Assembly: GCA_902158745.1 (NCBI GenBank)
Contig: CABGHH010000063.1
Coordinates: forward strand, 1-8,471
DNA: 8,471 nt
Direction: 5' to 3'
Source: Candidatus Methanolliviera sp. GoM_asphalt
Lineage (GTDB): Archaea; Halobacteriota; Methanoliparia; Methanoliparales; Methanoliparaceae
Both the position numbers and the translations under genes were made by a program. Numbering within the stretch: the stretch's first letter is position 1; each line of letters starts with the position of its first letter. The notes under the pieces were generated by a model. That model was not told the origin of the DNA and made no database searches. It saw only the letters and a list, made by a program, of their open reading frames with translations. This document shows, piece after piece, positions 6,253 to 8,471 of the stretch.

Positions 6253-6393
6253 ATGTCAAAATGGAAATGTACCGTATGTGAATATATATATGATGAGGAA
6301 GAGGAGGGGACGAAGTTTGAGGATTTACCCGATGACTGGGTATGCCCAGCTTGTGGTGTAGGAAAAGAGGAATTTATAAAGGAGGAGGAATAA
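6253..6393 (+). CDS. Short rubredoxin
   Basis: A 46-residue iron carrier with one Fe(SCys)4 site: C6 and C9 in KCTVCEYIYD, C31 and C34 in DDWVCPACGVGKEEF. Rubredoxins donate electrons to SOR and to flavodiiron proteins, both encoded in this series. The loop between the two cysteine pairs is 21 residues, where the common form has about 29, so the usual glycine/proline-rich segment is missing; a 45-residue Desulfovibrio desulfuricans rubredoxin is a known case of a shortened loop. AAGGAGGTG at 6236-6244 fixes the start. The stop lies one base before the FprA ATG, and the FprA ribosome site is inside the last codons here, so the two are surely co-translated. Confidence 0.93.
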   Translation: MSKWKCTVCEYIYDEEEEGTKFEDLPDDWVCPACGVGKEEFIKEEE

Positions 6394-6394
6394 A

Positions 6395-7612
6395 ATGGGT
6401 GTCAGAGAACTGAAACCAAATATTTATTCGGTTGGTGCTGTGGATTGGGACAGAAGGTTATTTGACGAACTAATCCCGCTACCAGATGGAACGAGTTATA
6501 ATTCCTATTTGATAAAAGGAAGCGAAAAAACGGCGTTGATAGATACCGTGGACCCAACTATGATGGATGTGCTGGTAAAAAATGTTGAAGAGCTTGGTAC
6601 TGAGGATATAAATTATGTCATTGCCAATCACGCCGAGCAGGACCATTCAGGGTCATTACCACGGATACTCGACTTATATTCCAGTGCTAAGGTTGTTTGC
6701 ACACCAAAATGCAAAGGTTTTCTTATGGATCTGCTCTTAATACCCGAGGATAAGTTCATAACCGTGACTGATGGGGAGACTTTGTCATTGGGCGACAAAA
6801 CGCTGGAGTTCATCCATGCACCGTGGGTTCACTGGCCAGAGACGATGCTGACATATCTAAGAGAAGACAAGATACTTTTTACATGCGATTTTCTCGGCTC
6901 GCATCTCGCAACCAGCGATTTGTTTGTGACCGATGAGGCGACAGTCTATGAGGCAGCCAAACGATACTATGCGGAAATTATGATGCCATTTCGGACAATT
7001 ATCAGGAAAAATATTGAGAAGATAAAAGATCTCGAGATAGAGATAATCGCACCAAGTCATGGTCCCGCTTATGATAGACCAGACTTTATTCTCAATGCTT
7101 ATAGGGATTGGGCTTCTGACGAAGTGAAGAATGAGGTAATTATACCTTATATCTCAATGCATGGGAGCACGAAGAAAATGGTAGATTACTTCGCAGAGGC
7201 TTTGATTGAACGGGGCATAACAGTAAAGCAGTTCAATCTGTCAGAACCAGATATTGGGAAACTGGCGATGGCATTGGTAGATGCGGCTACGGTTGTGATC
7301 GGGTCACCCACTGTTTTGGTCGGACCACATCCAAAAGTCGTTTATGCGGCTTGTCTCGCAAATGCTTTGAGACCAAAACTGAAATTTGTGTCCATAATCG
7401 GGTCTTACGGTTGGGGCGGCAGGATGGTGGAACAACTTGCAGGAATGATCCCCAACTTAAAGGTGGAAATACTGGATCCAGTGGTGATTAAAGGAGTTCC
7501 GAAAGAAGCGGATTTCATAGCATTGGAGGGATTAGCAGATGAAATTGTGAACAAGCACAGGGAACACAACATAATCAAAGTTAGCAAAGGCGTGAAAAAT
7601 GGAAAATCTTAA
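6395..7612 (+). CDS. fprA: Flavodiiron protein, FprA type (O2 reductase, probably F420H2-linked)
   Basis: A 405-residue two-domain enzyme that reduces O2 to water (some family members reduce NO). The N-terminal beta-lactamase-like domain has the diiron ligands H79, E81, D83 and H84 in NHAEQDHSG, then H146, D165 (TCDFLGSH) and H222 (PSHGPAYDRP). The C-terminal flavodoxin domain has the FMN loops MHGSTK (255-260), GSPTV (303-307) and GSYGWGG (336-342). Methanogen FprA uses reduced coenzyme F420 directly, which I infer here from the archaeal context rather than from a specific motif. The rubredoxin encoded immediately upstream is the other usual electron donor. The ribosome site AAGGAGG at about 6378-6384 lies inside the rubredoxin gene. 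All iron ligands are intact, so the enzyme should be active. Confidence 0.95.
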   Translation: MGVRELKPNIYSVGAVDWDRRLFDELIPLPDGTSYNSYLIKGSEKTALIDTVDPTMMDVLVKNVEELGTEDINYVIANHAEQDHSGSLPRILDLYSSAKVVCTPKCKGFLMDLLLIPEDKFITVTDGETLSLGDKTLEFIHAPWVHWPETMLTYLREDKILFTCDFLGSHLATSDLFVTDEATVYEAAKRYYAEIMMPFRTIIRKNIEKIKDLEIEIIAPSHGPAYDRPDFILNAYRDWASDEVKNEVIIPYISMHGSTKKMVDYFAEALIERGITVKQFNLSEPDIGKLAMALVDAATVVIGSPTVLVGPHPKVVYAACLANALRPKLKFVSIIGSYGWGGRMVEQLAGMIPNLKVEILDPVVIKGVPKEADFIALEGLADEIVNKHREHNIIKVSKGVKNGKS

Positions 7613-7691
7613 AAAGACCTGTGAACATAAAGAAATAAAAATGGTAGAAGAAAAAAGGAATGACCTGTTAGAGAAGGGGGCTATTATCTAG
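7599..7691 (+). CDS. Possible 30-residue small protein overlapping the FprA end
   Basis: A frame starting with ATG inside the last codons of FprA reads MENLKKTCEHKEIKMVEEKR and ends ten residues later with GAII and TAG. It is lysine- and glutamate-rich with one CEH. The upstream AAAGGCGTG is only a weak ribosome site. I do not recognise it. It could be a genuine tiny protein, or the 5' remnant of a deleted gene, as with the DsrE-like fragment upstream of flavodoxin. Confidence 0.25.
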   Translation: MENLKKTCEHKEIKMVEEKRNDLLEKGAII

Positions 7692-7698
7692 GGAGATT

Positions 7699-7737
7699 AT
7701 GAAATGTATAACAAAAGCGATTGGGCAGGTATATTAA
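7699..7737 (+). other. 12-codon mini-ORF before the NifB-like gene
   Basis: GGGAG at 7691-7695 precedes ATG at 7699 for MKCITKAIGQVY and TAA. An overlapping frame from the ATG at 7704 gives 16 residues and its TGA stop overlaps the NifB-like ATG at 7751. Either could be a leader that couples translation, or debris from a lost gene. Weak evidence. Confidence 0.2.
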
Positions 7738-7750
7738 AGGAGGTGATATT

Positions 7751-8278
7751 ATGAACTTGACTGAGGAGAGAAAGGGTTGTAGTGAGCTATCAATAGCAGA
7801 AGTAGAAGGCAAGGAAATACCATGGGACCCCACGCAACTGAGGAGAGTCCAGGAACACCCCTGTTTCAGTAAGAACGCGGCCCATTTATTTGGTAGAATG
7901 CATCTCGCGGTAGCACCGAAGTGTAACATCCAGTGTAATTACTGCCTGCGCAAATATGATTGTGTGAATGAATCTCGACCAGGCGTGACGAGCAAGGTGC
8001 TAACACCGCAGGAAGCGTTAGAACGGGTAAAGGAAGTGCTTGAACAGGTGCATTACATCAAAGTTGTTGCCGTTGCGGGGCCCGGCGAGCCGCTGTACAA
8101 TGAAGAGACCTTCGAGACATTCAGACTGGTGAAGGAGGCGTTTCCACACCTCATAAGGTGCATGAGTACGAACGGATTGCTCCTGTCAGACAGAATTGAC
8201 GAACTCGAAGAGCTGGGAATCGGCAACGTGACCGTTACGCTGAATGCCATAGACCCCGACATCGGCAAGAGCATCTAG
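7751..8278 (+). CDS. nifB: NifB-like radical SAM protein, N-terminal 175 codons up to an in-frame TAG
   Basis: NifB builds the NifB-co iron-carbon-sulfur core used for the nitrogenase cofactor. Features seen: EHPCFSKNAAHLFGRMHL (35-52), the radical SAM cluster motif CNIQCNYC with C58, C62 and C65, the family signature YDCVNESRPGVTSK (69-82), GPGEPL (110-115) and MSTNGLLL (138-145). The start at 7751 is set by AAAGGAGGTGAT at 7737-7748; a start at 7721 would include that ribosome site. The frame stops with TAG at 8276-8278, at the place where homologues read IYSF or similar, that is at a tyrosine. The same frame continues with strong NifB similarity to the window edge. As written the product would lack half of the domain and be inactive unless the TAG is read through. 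No other nif gene is in the window. Confidence 0.85.
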   Translation: MNLTEERKGCSELSIAEVEGKEIPWDPTQLRRVQEHPCFSKNAAHLFGRMHLAVAPKCNIQCNYCLRKYDCVNESRPGVTSKVLTPQEALERVKEVLEQVHYIKVVAVAGPGEPLYNEETFETFRLVKEAFPHLIRCMSTNGLLLSDRIDELEELGIGNVTVTLNAIDPDIGKSI

Positions 8279-8471
8279 TCTTTTGTCAATTACCAGGGTA
8301 AAAGATACAGGGGGCGAGAAGCGGCTGAGATATTGCTCAGGAATCAGTTAAAAGGAATAGAAGAAGCGGTGAAAAGGAAGATAGTGGTGAAAGTAAATAC
8401 TGTTTTTATTCCCACGGTGAATGATAAGCACATCATAGACATAGCGAAGAAAATAGGAGAAATGGGTGTTT
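8279..8471 (+). pseudogene. nifB: In-frame continuation of the NifB-like gene after the TAG (runs off right edge)
   Basis: Directly after the TAG the same frame encodes 64 more residues without a stop: SFVNYQGKRYRGREAAEILL, then RNQLKGIEEAV, VVKVNTVFIPTVNDKHI and AKKIGEMGV. This is the expected next part of NifB (YRGxEAAxxLxxNQLxGI followed by VKVNxVxIPxxND). No frameshift is needed, so only one codon separates the two parts. There is no ribosome site or start codon suited to separate translation. The part is either the downstream half of a gene with a recent nonsense mutation, or the remainder of one protein made by TAG readthrough. Confidence 0.8.

Noticed and set aside
734..8471. Genome-wide reassignment of TAG to an amino acid
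   Set aside because: SOR and catalase both end with TAG exactly where their families end, so TAG is used as a normal stop here.
1..8471. CRISPR array, tRNA, rRNA or toxin-antitoxin genes
   Set aside because: I saw no regularly spaced short repeats, no tRNA-like cloverleaf and no rRNA segments; coding sequence fills almost the whole window.

Overview
The window looks like archaeal DNA from a strict anaerobe, probably a methanogen or ANME-type (anaerobic methane-oxidising) relative. The support is a PGF-type C-terminal sorting signal on a multiheme cytochrome, an FprA-type flavodiiron protein, a one-domain superoxide reductase (SOR), a Prx6-type archaeal peroxiredoxin, strong AGGAGGTG Shine-Dalgarno sites before nearly every gene, and mostly AGA/AGG arginine codons outside one gene. 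The exact lineage cannot be fixed from sequence alone.

Layout: (1) Positions 1-535, minus strand, hold the N-terminal 178 codons of a Type IIG-like restriction-modification protein that runs off the left edge. (2) Positions 536-733 are a divergent intergenic region with an AT-rich TATA-like stretch. (3) From 734 to the right edge everything lies on the plus strand in one tightly packed series: ferritin-like protein (EncFtn-like), five-heme surface cytochrome, superoxide reductase, truncated peroxiredoxin, heme catalase, full peroxiredoxin, ferritin, a DsrE-like gene remnant, flavodoxin, a short rubredoxin (46 aa), the flavodiiron protein FprA, two mini-ORFs, and a NifB-like radical SAM gene with an in-frame TAG that runs off the right edge.

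Together the central genes form an almost complete oxygen and ROS defence cassette. FprA reduces O2 to water, SOR reduces superoxide to peroxide, catalase and peroxiredoxin remove peroxide, ferritins bind the iron that would drive Fenton chemistry, and rubredoxin and flavodoxin are candidate electron carriers for SOR and FprA.

The most notable points are: (a) the catalase gene, whose arginine codons differ sharply from its neighbours, sits between two direct repeats of about 247 bp (about 93% identical) that carry the end of the SOR gene and the 5' third of the peroxiredoxin gene, which looks like a scar of single-crossover integration or a duplication that delivered the catalase; (b) the NifB-like gene has an in-frame TAG where homologues have tyrosine, followed by at least 64 well-conserved codons; (c) a DsrE-like gene has been cut down to its first 27 codons. 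I found no wholly new system, but the history of this cassette is unusual.
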